Of a stretch of 64,000 nt of DNA, positions 41,993 to 50,752 are shown in pieces (the stretch's first letter is position 1; each line of letters begins with the position of its first letter). The notes under the pieces were generated by a model. The model saw nothing but the letters and a program-made list of their open reading frames with translations, did not search any database and was not told the origin of the DNA. Origin of the DNA: JBCAXA01 sp038749025 (lineage in GTDB: Bacteria; Pseudomonadota; Gammaproteobacteria; Steroidobacterales; Woeseiaceae); contig JBCDIL010000004.1 in assembly GCA_038749025.1 (NCBI GenBank), forward strand, positions 62,001 through 126,000. The letters run 5' to 3'. Made by a program: the position numbers and the translations under genes.

Positions 41993-44644
41993 TCAGCTAG
42001 CTTGCTCGGCGAATCGTCGTTTGACAACGTCAAGATTGGCGCGAGCCCTAGTTTTGAGTGAATCGAGCCGCGTAGGTTCGATCAGCCCTAGGTCTGGCTG
42101 TCGGACAAGCGCCTCAGCACGCTCGAAACCCTCCGGCTCGCCCACGGCCTGCCAGCTAATTGCCAGGCCCTGCAAACCAAGTTCAGACAGCAAGCCGTCC
42201 ATCTTCTGTGTGTTGCTCGTCGCCGCCAGAAACGGTGTTTGCAGGCAAGCCGCTGCCAACGTGTGATGAAACCGGCCGCTAAGCAGCATTGCTGCCGATC
42301 CGATTGTGTCGAGCCATGCACTTTCGGTGGGCGCAAACGTGATCTGGCAGCGGCGATCGGTTTGGCGAACGAGCTCGGTGGCCAGTCGATGATCGTCGAC
42401 GGCCGGTACGCCATTCGCGCCATACAGATACGTCGTACCCACGCCATGAGAGTGCGCCGCGTCGACAAACCGGGACAACGCCGCTACAACCGCTGGCGAC
42501 ACTGAAGCCGTACCGGCAATAACGATTTGCTCGCCGTGTGAAACGGTGCGTGGTGACACGACTAGCGGCAGACAATCGAACGTCAGGCGCGATGAGATGC
42601 CGAGCGCTGCGAGCGCCGTCTGACTGTTCGGCTCTCGAACCGCCACGTCGATTGCGCGGGCGTAAACCTTCTGGAAAAGTTCACGGACGATCGCTGCCGC
42701 TCTGCTATCGTCGGCGGGTGGATAAGCGGAATGGTTAACGATCGCGAACGGCCGCTCGCAAACAGCAGTGGCGGCCGCAAGAACCATTAACAACGTCAGT
42801 GCCTGATCGCCAGTGCCGTGTAATGTTCCCTCGCCGTTAACGAGCAGAAGATCCGCTCGTTGTATCGCGTCACGAAGCGCCGGCTGCCGACTCAGCCAAG
42901 CCGATAAACCGGACGGCGTTAGCAAAGTGGGATCCGCGAGCAGCGCGGCCTCTGTCACAGGCTCGTCAACCGACGCGATCGAACACGACCGAACCAGCCA
43001 ATCGTCGGGCGGAAGCAAACCAAGCAGACCATTGCAGGTAAGCGTGCAGCCCCAGTGGTAACCATTGGCGGTATCGTTAACAAACAAGACTTGCTTGCGA
43101 TGAGCGGGCGATACGACGCTCACCGGTGTTTCGACTGGCAACTCGTCAGCGCGGTAATGATCAACGGGCGCATTGACCGCTTTTTGCAACTGCAAGAGCG
43201 GCCGCTCCCAAGCGCCCGGATGGGCCGGGTCTTGGCGAATCAGCGACACCGAGCGATACCACGGCGAATCCGGCCGGTCCTTTAACCAGCGGCCTTCCGC
43301 GGCTACCGGCAGCACTACAGTCGTCGGCACACCAAGCGCACCGGCTAGATGGGCGAGCGTATTGTCGACCGTGACAACGTGATCCAGGACGCTAACGAGC
43401 GCGGCCGTCCCATCGATGTCATCCCAAAGATCCAAGGCATCGGGACGAATAACACGGTCCAATAATTCCGGCGGTAGCCGCTGTTCAATGTCAGCGTTGG
43501 CCGCGTCGTATTGCAATGCAACGAGTAGCGTTCCACCGTCAGCAAGCGCCGCCACCAGTAAATCCACCGGAATCGACCGTGCTTGACGGGCCGCGGGCTC
43601 AGCGCCGCCGGCCCAGGCAATCCCAATGAGCTTGCTAGCCCCGAGGTCGGTACGCCAGCGTCGCCAACGAGCGCGCTGCGCGCGATCGACGACGAGAAAC
43701 CCATCACCCGATCCAAACGAGTCAGCATCACGACGAAAGTGTTGCAGCAAACTGCCGAACGACACACGGTAGTCAATACCCGCGGTATCAATCGGTTGCT
43801 CTCGGGGCCTGACATTGACAGTGGGAAACGATCGCTCCAGTAACGGAACCAACTTACCTGAACAAGTGACGGTGACGGTCGTGGCGATACGCGTTAGATC
43901 CGCGAGACAACTTGCAAACATTAGCTCATCGCCAATGCCTTGCTCGCCCAATACGCAAACATGACCAGCAGGTAGCTCGGGTGTCCAGTGCGGTCGATGC
44001 AGAACCGGCAGTGCGTTGCCGGCCAGGTAGTCCGCGGCCAGGAATCGCCATTCATACGCCTGCCACGCCGCAGCGAATTGCTCGTGCCGGAGCAACAACT
44101 GCGAGAACTTAAGACGAATGTCGGCGTTGCACGGGTAGCGCGCTATGGAGCGACGAAAATAGTCCATGGCCTCTTCGTCAAGACCGAGGTTAAACGCGAG
44201 GGTACCGGCGTTGGCAAGTGCCAGCTCCGAATCCGGATTGAGCAGCAATGCTCGTCGCGACTGCTCCAAAGCCTGCTCTAACTCGCCGAGATCGCGCAAG
44301 ACCACCGCCAAGTTCTCCAAAGCAACTTGATAATCGGGCTTCAGCGTGAGCGCTAACTCATAGCATTGCTTCGCCAGGTCTAAACTCGCTAATTGCTGCG
44401 CCGCCAGTCCAAGATGGAAATGAATACGCGCATCGCCAGGCGATTCCGTCGCTGCGAGCGTCAATAGCTCAAGCGCCGTAGTGGGTTGCTCAGCTTGTAA
44501 CGCTAACGTGCCACTTAAGCGCAAGGCATCGACATGCTTTGGCTCACGCTTGAGGATATCGCCGTAAAGAGCCGCCGCTTGCTCCCACTGTCCTTGGCGG
44601 TGCAGCGCAATCGCTTGCTGCAACTCGTTCGCCGTCTGACTCAC
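41993..44644 (-). CDS. TPR / glycosyltransferase-like / polysaccharide pyruvyltransferase-like fusion
   Basis: This 883-residue protein has three parts. Residues 1-200 are TPR repeats (five or six helix pairs). Residues ~225-500 resemble GT9/GT41-type glycosyltransferases, with VLGEQGIGDELMFASCLADL and VTVDNTLAHLAGALGVPTTV. Residues ~520-880 resemble the polysaccharide pyruvyltransferase (CsaB/WcaK) family: ANGYHWGCTLTCNGLLGL, DLLLVNGEGTLHGTGDQAL and SGRFHHTLAAACLQTPFLAA. No signal sequence or membrane helix is seen, so it acts in the cytoplasm. The substrate could be a surface glycan or a protein. The start is GTG, overlapping the upstream stop (TAGTG). Confidence 0.78.
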   Translation of the reverse strand: MSQTANELQQAIALHRQGQWEQAAALYGDILKREPKHVDALRLSGTLALQAEQPTTALELLTLAATESPGDARIHFHLGLAAQQLASLDLAKQCYELALTLKPDYQVALENLAVVLRDLGELEQALEQSRRALLLNPDSELALANAGTLAFNLGLDEEAMDYFRRSIARYPCNADIRLKFSQLLLRHEQFAAAWQAYEWRFLAADYLAGNALPVLHRPHWTPELPAGHVCVLGEQGIGDELMFASCLADLTRIATTVTVTCSGKLVPLLERSFPTVNVRPREQPIDTAGIDYRVSFGSLLQHFRRDADSFGSGDGFLVVDRAQRARWRRWRTDLGASKLIGIAWAGGAEPAARQARSIPVDLLVAALADGGTLLVALQYDAANADIEQRLPPELLDRVIRPDALDLWDDIDGTAALVSVLDHVVTVDNTLAHLAGALGVPTTVVLPVAAEGRWLKDRPDSPWYRSVSLIRQDPAHPGAWERPLLQLQKAVNAPVDHYRADELPVETPVSVVSPAHRKQVLFVNDTANGYHWGCTLTCNGLLGLLPPDDWLVRSCSIASVDEPVTEAALLADPTLLTPSGLSAWLSRQPALRDAIQRADLLLVNGEGTLHGTGDQALTLLMVLAAATAVCERPFAIVNHSAYPPADDSRAAAIVRELFQKVYARAIDVAVREPNSQTALAALGISSRLTFDCLPLVVSPRTVSHGEQIVIAGTASVSPAVVAALSRFVDAAHSHGVGTTYLYGANGVPAVDDHRLATELVRQTDRRCQITFAPTESAWLDTIGSAAMLLSGRFHHTLAAACLQTPFLAATSNTQKMDGLLSELGLQGLAISWQAVGEPEGFERAEALVRQPDLGLIEPTRLDSLKTRARANLDVVKRRFAEQAS

Positions 44645-45912
44645 TACGTTGCGCCGCTACGGTGTTCTGTCGTTGCCGTTACCTTGTTCAAGGCAGCCAG
44701 TAGTACCACCGATACCAGGGTGTAGATGATCACGGCGCCAACAACCTGCCAGTTAACACCGAACCATAGCGCGGCGGCGAACAACAACGCGGGGTTCACC
44801 GCCAGCAACCGCCATCGCTCGGAATTGACCGCTTTATGACCGTGCTGAAGCAACCGGCATTGGCTCACCAGCAACACCCACAAACCCACCGACGGCAGAA
44901 GTAAGAGTCGCCATTCAACCACGGCGGCGCCTATCGACACACCACCGGTCAGTACAACGGCAACAAGAAACTGGACCAAGACGTAGTGGCGAATCGGTAT
45001 CGGCTGAACGGTTTGAAACCGCTCAAAACTCGCTAAGGTAGAGTCATCGAGTGTCAGCGGGCCACCCTCCTCAATCGGCCGCCAATTCGGGCGCCGAAAC
45101 CATACGCACAATTTGTCTATCGGCGAGCGTAGGCGGCCAGCCAGGCGCCAGGTCTCGCGGTAGACTTGCAGGTTCGCCGTTAGTGGATCCCAACTGTTGA
45201 GCGGCTTTCGAACGCCGTAGATGCAAGGGTCTGCAGTGTCCTCTGGCGCAAACGTTCCGAACAGCCGGTCCCAAACAATCAAGATGCCTCCGTAGTTTTT
45301 GTCGAGGTAGCGTTGGTTCTGTGCGTGATGGACGCGGTGATTACTGGGTGAGACGAAGACACGATCAAACCACCCTAACGAACCGACGTGCTGCGTGTGA
45401 ACCCAAAACTGATAAATCAAATCGACCGCGGATGCCGTTGCGACGACGTGTACTGGCACCCCGATCAGGATCAGCGGCAAATAAAACAGCCAACCAAACA
45501 AAAACCCGGTCGATGCCTGCCGCAGCGCGGTTGATAAGTTGTAGTCCTCACTCTGGTGGTGAACCACATGGGCTGCCCACAGGACATTCACGGTATGGCC
45601 AAAGCGATGGTGCCAATAGTAGAGAAAATCCCAGGCTAGCAAGACAACGAGAAAAGAGCCGACGCCCGACCAACTGAGATCAAACAGCGCCGGATCCAGT
45701 CGGTACAACGCCACATGGTCGATGGCAAGCGCGTAAATCGTGATCTCCAGCACTTTGGTGAACAAGCCCGTTGTTGTGGACAACGCCCCCGCGCTAAGGC
45801 TGGAAATCGCATCATTGAAGCGGAAAAAACTGGCGTTGCGGCGACGGTCCAACACAATTTCTGCCAGGAGCGCTAGCAAAAAGAACGGAATGGCGTAGGC
45901 GATTAAGTCCAC
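44644..45912 (-). CDS. Sterol desaturase/fatty acid hydroxylase family protein (alkylglycerol monooxygenase-like)
   Basis: This is an integral membrane di-iron hydroxylase. The 422 residues contain the histidine clusters WHHRFGH, HVVHHQSEDYN and HRVHHAQN between membrane helices, which define the family. The protein is longer than bacterial C4-sterol-desaturase types (~250-300) because of a C-terminal ~130-residue part with four more hydrophobic helices. That layout recalls alkylglycerol monooxygenase (TMEM195) and its bacterial relatives, so an ether-lipid or other lipid substrate is possible. The start is GTG. Confidence 0.85.
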   Translation of the reverse strand: MDLIAYAIPFFLLALLAEIVLDRRRNASFFRFNDAISSLSAGALSTTTGLFTKVLEITIYALAIDHVALYRLDPALFDLSWSGVGSFLVVLLAWDFLYYWHHRFGHTVNVLWAAHVVHHQSEDYNLSTALRQASTGFLFGWLFYLPLILIGVPVHVVATASAVDLIYQFWVHTQHVGSLGWFDRVFVSPSNHRVHHAQNQRYLDKNYGGILIVWDRLFGTFAPEDTADPCIYGVRKPLNSWDPLTANLQVYRETWRLAGRLRSPIDKLCVWFRRPNWRPIEEGGPLTLDDSTLASFERFQTVQPIPIRHYVLVQFLVAVVLTGGVSIGAAVVEWRLLLLPSVGLWVLLVSQCRLLQHGHKAVNSERWRLLAVNPALLFAAALWFGVNWQVVGAVIIYTLVSVVLLAALNKVTATTEHRSGAT

Positions 45913-45933
45913 AACGCAATTATGCGACCGGGC

Positions 45934-46332
45934 CTACCATCGCTGCATCCACCGGCTCGTCTCGACTCCGACGACCAGTGCCAGCATGCTGACGAGCAGC
46001 GTAGCAGCAAAGTACAGCACCGCTTTATTAAACTGCCCGGCCCCAATGAGGCTAAGCAAGTCCACGCTAAACGCCGACATGGTCGTAAAGCCACCACAGA
46101 AACCAACGATCAATGCCGCTTGTGCGACGCTATGACCACCAACGACGGGGAGTAACAAACCCGCGACCAAACAGCCGATCACATTGACCACCATCGTTCC
46201 GATCGGCAACGCGGTTGTCGTTCCCTGGCTCACGCTCACTATGACATACCGCAAACAAGCGCCTGTGGCACCGCCCATTGCTACCGCAACGAATGTCGTT
46301 AGCGTTAGCGGAGCTGTACTTGAAGCAGACAT
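45934..46332 (-). CDS. crcB: CrcB/Fluc fluoride channel
   Basis: CrcB exports fluoride across the inner membrane as an antiparallel dimer. The 132 residues have four membrane helices and the family motifs GGATGACLRY, GTMVVNVIGCLVAG and GFCGGFTTMSAFSVD. It lies 6 bases after the upstream gene. No fluoride riboswitch is visible directly upstream, so it is probably expressed with its neighbours. Confidence 0.95.
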   Translation of the reverse strand: MSASSTAPLTLTTFVAVAMGGATGACLRYVIVSVSQGTTTALPIGTMVVNVIGCLVAGLLLPVVGGHSVAQAALIVGFCGGFTTMSAFSVDLLSLIGAGQFNKAVLYFAATLLVSMLALVVGVETSRWMQRW

Positions 46333-46338
46333 GATCGA

Positions 46339-47295
46339 CTAGCCAGCCAAGCGCTCACGTGCCCCATCGAACTCGGACTCGAGTTGATCGACCAAATCGG
46401 CCACACTGGGAACCGAATCGATTCCGCCAACCCCTTGGCCAGCGCTCCAGATATCAACCCAAGCCTTAGCGTCGGTGTTGCCGCCGCTGCCAAAATTCAT
46501 TTTGGTCTTGTCGGCTTCGGGTAAAGCCTCCGGGTCCATACCGATGTTGCGTACGCTTCCTTTTAGGTAGTTGCCTTGTACGCCGCTGAATAAAGATGTG
46601 TAAACCACGTCGCTCGCCGCACTGTCGACGATCATCTGCTTATAACCATCAACGGCATTCGCCTCTTCGGACGCAATAAATCGTGTTCCCATATAGGCGA
46701 GATCGGCACCCATCGCCCGTGCTGCGGCGACATCCGCGCCCGAGGTAATCGCCCCGGCGAGGACGACGACGCCGTCGAAGCGAGCGCGTATTTCTTTGCA
46801 CAACGCGAACGGACTTAAGCGCCCGGCGTGCCCACCAGCACCCGCACACACCGCGATCACGCCGTCGACGCCCGCCTCAATCGCTTTGTCGGCATGGCGG
46901 ACATTGATAACGTCATGGAACACCAAGCCGCCATAGCTATGAACAGCGTCCACGACATCACGATTGAGCTGCAGGCTCGTGATGATCAGCGGCACCTCGA
47001 ACTCCACACATAACTCCATATCGGCCATGAGACGGTCGTTCGAACCGTGGCAAATCTGATTAACGGCGTACGGCGCTGGTTTGTGTCCTGCACCCTTTGA
47101 CGCCGCTAATGTGTCGCGAATTTCTGTCAGCCAATCGCGAAGCATTGCCTGCGGGCGCGCATTCAATGCCGGAAACGAGCCGACGATACCGGCTTGGCAT
47201 TGCGCGATGACCAATGCCGGTGTCGACACGATGAACATGGGCGAGCCGATTAGCGGCAAGCGTAATTGGCGGATGAAGTCATTTGCAGTAGTCAT
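46339..47295 (-). CDS. Nitronate monooxygenase family flavoprotein
   Basis: This is a TIM-barrel FMN enzyme of the 2-nitropropane dioxygenase family; members oxidise alkyl nitronates or act as enoyl reductases. From the ATG at 47295 it has 318 residues. The N-terminal GSPMFIVSTPALVIAQCQAG, the FMN-site GAGGHAGRLSPF and the GADLAYMGTRFIAS segment are clear. A longer in-frame start at 47394 overlaps tamB by 80 bases and adds a non-conserved extension. The physiological substrate is not evident. Confidence 0.88.
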   Translation of the reverse strand: MTTANDFIRQLRLPLIGSPMFIVSTPALVIAQCQAGIVGSFPALNARPQAMLRDWLTEIRDTLAASKGAGHKPAPYAVNQICHGSNDRLMADMELCVEFEVPLIITSLQLNRDVVDAVHSYGGLVFHDVINVRHADKAIEAGVDGVIAVCAGAGGHAGRLSPFALCKEIRARFDGVVVLAGAITSGADVAAARAMGADLAYMGTRFIASEEANAVDGYKQMIVDSAASDVVYTSLFSGVQGNYLKGSVRNIGMDPEALPEADKTKMNFGSGGNTDAKAWVDIWSAGQGVGGIDSVPSVADLVDQLESEFDGARERLAG

Positions 47296-47314
47296 TGAAT
47301 TGCGCAGTTCTCTA

Positions 47315-50300
47315 TTAGTTATCTTGTCCGACCGTATAAACCAGATCGAGTGATTGCTCGGTGCCGGTCCGTGATTCGAACCGAAGTCGGTCATTAATTT
47401 GATAGCGCACCATCACACTGCCCAGTTTATCGAAAATACCGACCGCGTACTGAAGGTAAAGGCGCTCACCAATCCATTTCCCAGCCAATAATTGCCCGTC
47501 ATCGGCCCCCTCGGTTGCAACGCTTAGCGTGTCCAATCCGAGCTGCTCCCGAAGCCTCCCCGTCACCGCACCGAGCCGGGTCAACCCCAATGCGACGGCG
47601 GCATCCGACAGCGTCGACTCCTGGTCCGAGTCCGCCTCACTCAGACCGCGGCCAGTCACTAGCCACGCGAGCGTCTCTGCCTGCGGTAACGACGGCGATG
47701 ACGTGAGGGTCGACACCGGCTCGCTCACCGACCCGGCAATACGCACGCCGACAAGACCGGGCGTTACGGCTCGAGTCGCCACCAGGTTCAGTCCTGGATT
47801 GGTTAGATCGCCGCCGAACAACAGTTCACCTTGGTCAATGCTGAGCGACTGGCCGTAGGCCTTAAACCGACCGTCGACCAGCGTGATATTCCCGAAACCA
47901 CGCACCTGATCTGGCAACAAACCCTGCAGCCGTAACGTACCCTGTACACGACTCGCAAGCCCATAGCCATCGAGTTGTACATCGTCGCCGAGTGCAACCC
48001 GTACATCGATTTGTTGGCGGACCCCTCGATCGGTTTCGTCGCCCGCGCGAGCACCAACGATATCGGTGTCGGCACTTGGTTCAATGGCGCCGGGTGGCGT
48101 CTCGATGGGTCTGATCCGCGCGTACGGAACCGCAACATCACCAGCGATCGTCAGCGCCTCGGTGTCGCGGCGCAGCGTGAGTTGCGGTGCAACGGTCACA
48201 GCCAGTTCAGGCAGCTCTGCGATAGCCAGGTCATACCCTGTTAGCGCAATCTCGCCGCTCCAACCGCCTTGCGTTGGCCAATCGATCGCACCATCGATCG
48301 CCAGCTCGCCATTACCGATTCGGCTAGTACCGTTGACTACCCAATCGCTACCCCGGTTTTTTGCCACGGCGAAGCGCGTCTCGCCGATTCGCGTGCCGGT
48401 CGCGGCAATCCGCGCGAGCGCATCGTCTAACGCCACCGTTACCCGACCTACGGGCTCGCGGATTGTGCCAGTGATATCGGCATCGACAATGGCATTGGCT
48501 TTGTCGATTCCTACGAACGGTAGCCAGGCGTCTAACGACTCAAGATTACTCAGCGAACCGTTCGCTTGCACGGCAATGGGCGAGGCAGCATCGGTCAAAT
48601 CGGCAATACTGGCGTCGACCCGCACATCGCCCAACGCTTCGATATCGATGATCGCTGCAGTCTTGGCTTGGCCATTGGTAACGTCGGCATCCAGTACTAC
48701 GCTGAACGGCAGCGGCGAACGTTCCGTGGCCGCAGACGTCGCGACAGGGATGAGCTTCGCGTCGGGCAGTCTTACGCCGAACGTCCCATCGGCAAGGCCA
48801 TCGCGGTAGCGTACCTCGACATCGGCCGCCAGGTCCCCGACAACTCGCATTTCCCGGAACGCCCAGCTCGAGAGAGGCTCCAAAGGCAAGCCCTTGAGTG
48901 ACACTGACAAACTACCGACGCCATCGACCCAGGCGCCTGCTACGCACAGTGAGCCAGCGCCTTGCAAACAAAACGGTGTCTGTTGGATATCGTTATGGCT
49001 TAAGGTCAGGGCTGCACCGGACTGTGCTAATACCCACTCACCGCGATCAGGGTTGCCCAATTTTGCCGCTTCCCAGTCGAGCCGATAGCGTTGCGCGACT
49101 TGCCATCCTCCGCGCGCCTTCGCTGCGACTAAAAACCCGTCATGGCGACCATCGAGCTGCCACCTGTGCTCGTCAACGGCACCTTGGTACTGCAGGGCCC
49201 ATTGACCAACTGGGCGTCCGGCTGTCGTCAAATCATTGATCTCAACGCGCACGTCGGCTGCCGTGGGCCACTGGGCTGTTGCAACGAGGGTCGTCTGCGA
49301 CGCCGAAAAAGATGATCCCGTTACACCGGTGGCCGTCAGGTCGACAGAGATGGTTGGCTCTGACCATGCCCCACTCGCCGCTGCACGACCAGCCATCGTT
49401 CCCGCAGCAGCCGGCCAGTAGTCGCCGACATTATTAACCGCAAGCGCTGCTTCGACATCGATTGCAGCGCTATCCACGGTACCGTCAACGCGGAGCTCAT
49501 CGTCGCCCACGGCCAGAGCCAGCGCCTGCAACGCCACCTCGCCATTGCGGAGCCGCAGCCGACCGCCGATGTCACTTACCGAGGGCTCACCGAAGACAAC
49601 GGTTGTCACCGGTACTGCTGTCGAATCCGGCGCATGCGCAACCGTTGCCGCCACGTTTACACGCTGGGGAAGTTGCAAACCCTCGACGGGCACCGTTCGC
49701 AGATCCATAGCAACGTTGGCGGTTGCCGTGGCGATACCGCCGGGCCAAGCGATCCGCCCATCAAACTGCAGTTGTCCCACTTCATCAATAACAGCAAGCG
49801 CCCTTTCGACGGATAGGGCACTCGCTTCTAGCCCACCGTTAGCAGTAACCGCCGCCGTGTACGCACCGTGCGCCAGTGAGGTACGCAATTGCCAGCGCGC
49901 TCCCTGGATCGGCCCAACCGTTTCCAGCGACCCCGCGCCCACGCGCGTCGCCGCGCCGGTGAATGGCTCGAGTGTTTGCACCGGCCACTCATGAGTGAGT
50001 GCAACGATAGGCAACGCCGACGGGCGTAGAGCAACATCGCCGCTCGTTGTCACAAGCAGTGGTTCGAGCAACTCGTGCTCGATCGCCAAAGAAGACAGTG
50101 ACCCCGTGGCGAGAAGTGCACCAGCCGCTGGCGCCAGCGGCGCCACCGTGCGCCACGCGATGTCGGCGTCCAGACGCGGTGAATCGCCGCCTTTCACCGC
50201 GAATTTGCCATGCACCGCGATGCCGTCTACCGACACTGACCTAGCGTTAAGCTCGATCGCCGACCCCTGCCAGGTCAACGCAACATCGGCGTCAGCGGTT

Positions 50301-50752
50301 ACCGTCGAGTCGTTCGATTGGACCAAAATTGTCGCGATTTGCAGCCGGCTGATTCTGAGCGGAACCGGCAAGCCTGGGATACTAGGGGTTTCGCTTGTGG
50401 TGCTCGTCTCGTTCGATGACGGTCGCAACGCTACATCGACGGCCTCGATGGTTAACGCATCAATATCCAGGGCGCCGCGCAGCAAAGCCGACAGTGCTAT
50501 ATCGATACGCGTACCTCGCAACATGACTGTCGTACCATCGACAGCGACCCTTATTGACCCGAATTGAGCACCTGCTAGCAACGTACCCGACGGCTCGTCG
50601 ACCGAAACGATACCGTCGGTCGACTGATTGACAACCGACGCGACGAGTCGCGTCCCGACCGGTGTGGCGATGACCAGACCGACACCCACAACGACTACAA
50701 CGAGCACGACGAGTGCGCCTAGCACGAGCGGTCTTAGCCATCGCGCCGTCAT
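47315..50752 (-). CDS. tamB: TamB, translocation and assembly module inner-membrane protein
   Basis: TamB is an AsmA-like bridge between inner and outer membranes that works with TamA; it moves lipids or helps outer-membrane protein assembly. The 1145 residues have one N-terminal anchor helix (LRPLVLGALVVLVVVVVGVG), a very long beta-rich groove and the C-terminal DUF490 domain (GFGNITLVDGRFKAYGQSLS and VGVRIAGSVSEPVSTLTSSP). Slightly shorter than the E. coli 1259. It overlaps tamA by four bases. Confidence 0.93.
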   Translation of the reverse strand: MTARWLRPLVLGALVVLVVVVVGVGLVIATPVGTRLVASVVNQSTDGIVSVDEPSGTLLAGAQFGSIRVAVDGTTVMLRGTRIDIALSALLRGALDIDALTIEAVDVALRPSSNETSTTSETPSIPGLPVPLRISRLQIATILVQSNDSTVTADADVALTWQGSAIELNARSVSVDGIAVHGKFAVKGGDSPRLDADIAWRTVAPLAPAAGALLATGSLSSLAIEHELLEPLLVTTSGDVALRPSALPIVALTHEWPVQTLEPFTGAATRVGAGSLETVGPIQGARWQLRTSLAHGAYTAAVTANGGLEASALSVERALAVIDEVGQLQFDGRIAWPGGIATATANVAMDLRTVPVEGLQLPQRVNVAATVAHAPDSTAVPVTTVVFGEPSVSDIGGRLRLRNGEVALQALALAVGDDELRVDGTVDSAAIDVEAALAVNNVGDYWPAAAGTMAGRAAASGAWSEPTISVDLTATGVTGSSFSASQTTLVATAQWPTAADVRVEINDLTTAGRPVGQWALQYQGAVDEHRWQLDGRHDGFLVAAKARGGWQVAQRYRLDWEAAKLGNPDRGEWVLAQSGAALTLSHNDIQQTPFCLQGAGSLCVAGAWVDGVGSLSVSLKGLPLEPLSSWAFREMRVVGDLAADVEVRYRDGLADGTFGVRLPDAKLIPVATSAATERSPLPFSVVLDADVTNGQAKTAAIIDIEALGDVRVDASIADLTDAASPIAVQANGSLSNLESLDAWLPFVGIDKANAIVDADITGTIREPVGRVTVALDDALARIAATGTRIGETRFAVAKNRGSDWVVNGTSRIGNGELAIDGAIDWPTQGGWSGEIALTGYDLAIAELPELAVTVAPQLTLRRDTEALTIAGDVAVPYARIRPIETPPGAIEPSADTDIVGARAGDETDRGVRQQIDVRVALGDDVQLDGYGLASRVQGTLRLQGLLPDQVRGFGNITLVDGRFKAYGQSLSIDQGELLFGGDLTNPGLNLVATRAVTPGLVGVRIAGSVSEPVSTLTSSPSLPQAETLAWLVTGRGLSEADSDQESTLSDAAVALGLTRLGAVTGRLREQLGLDTLSVATEGADDGQLLAGKWIGERLYLQYAVGIFDKLGSVMVRYQINDRLRFESRTGTEQSLDLVYTVGQDN

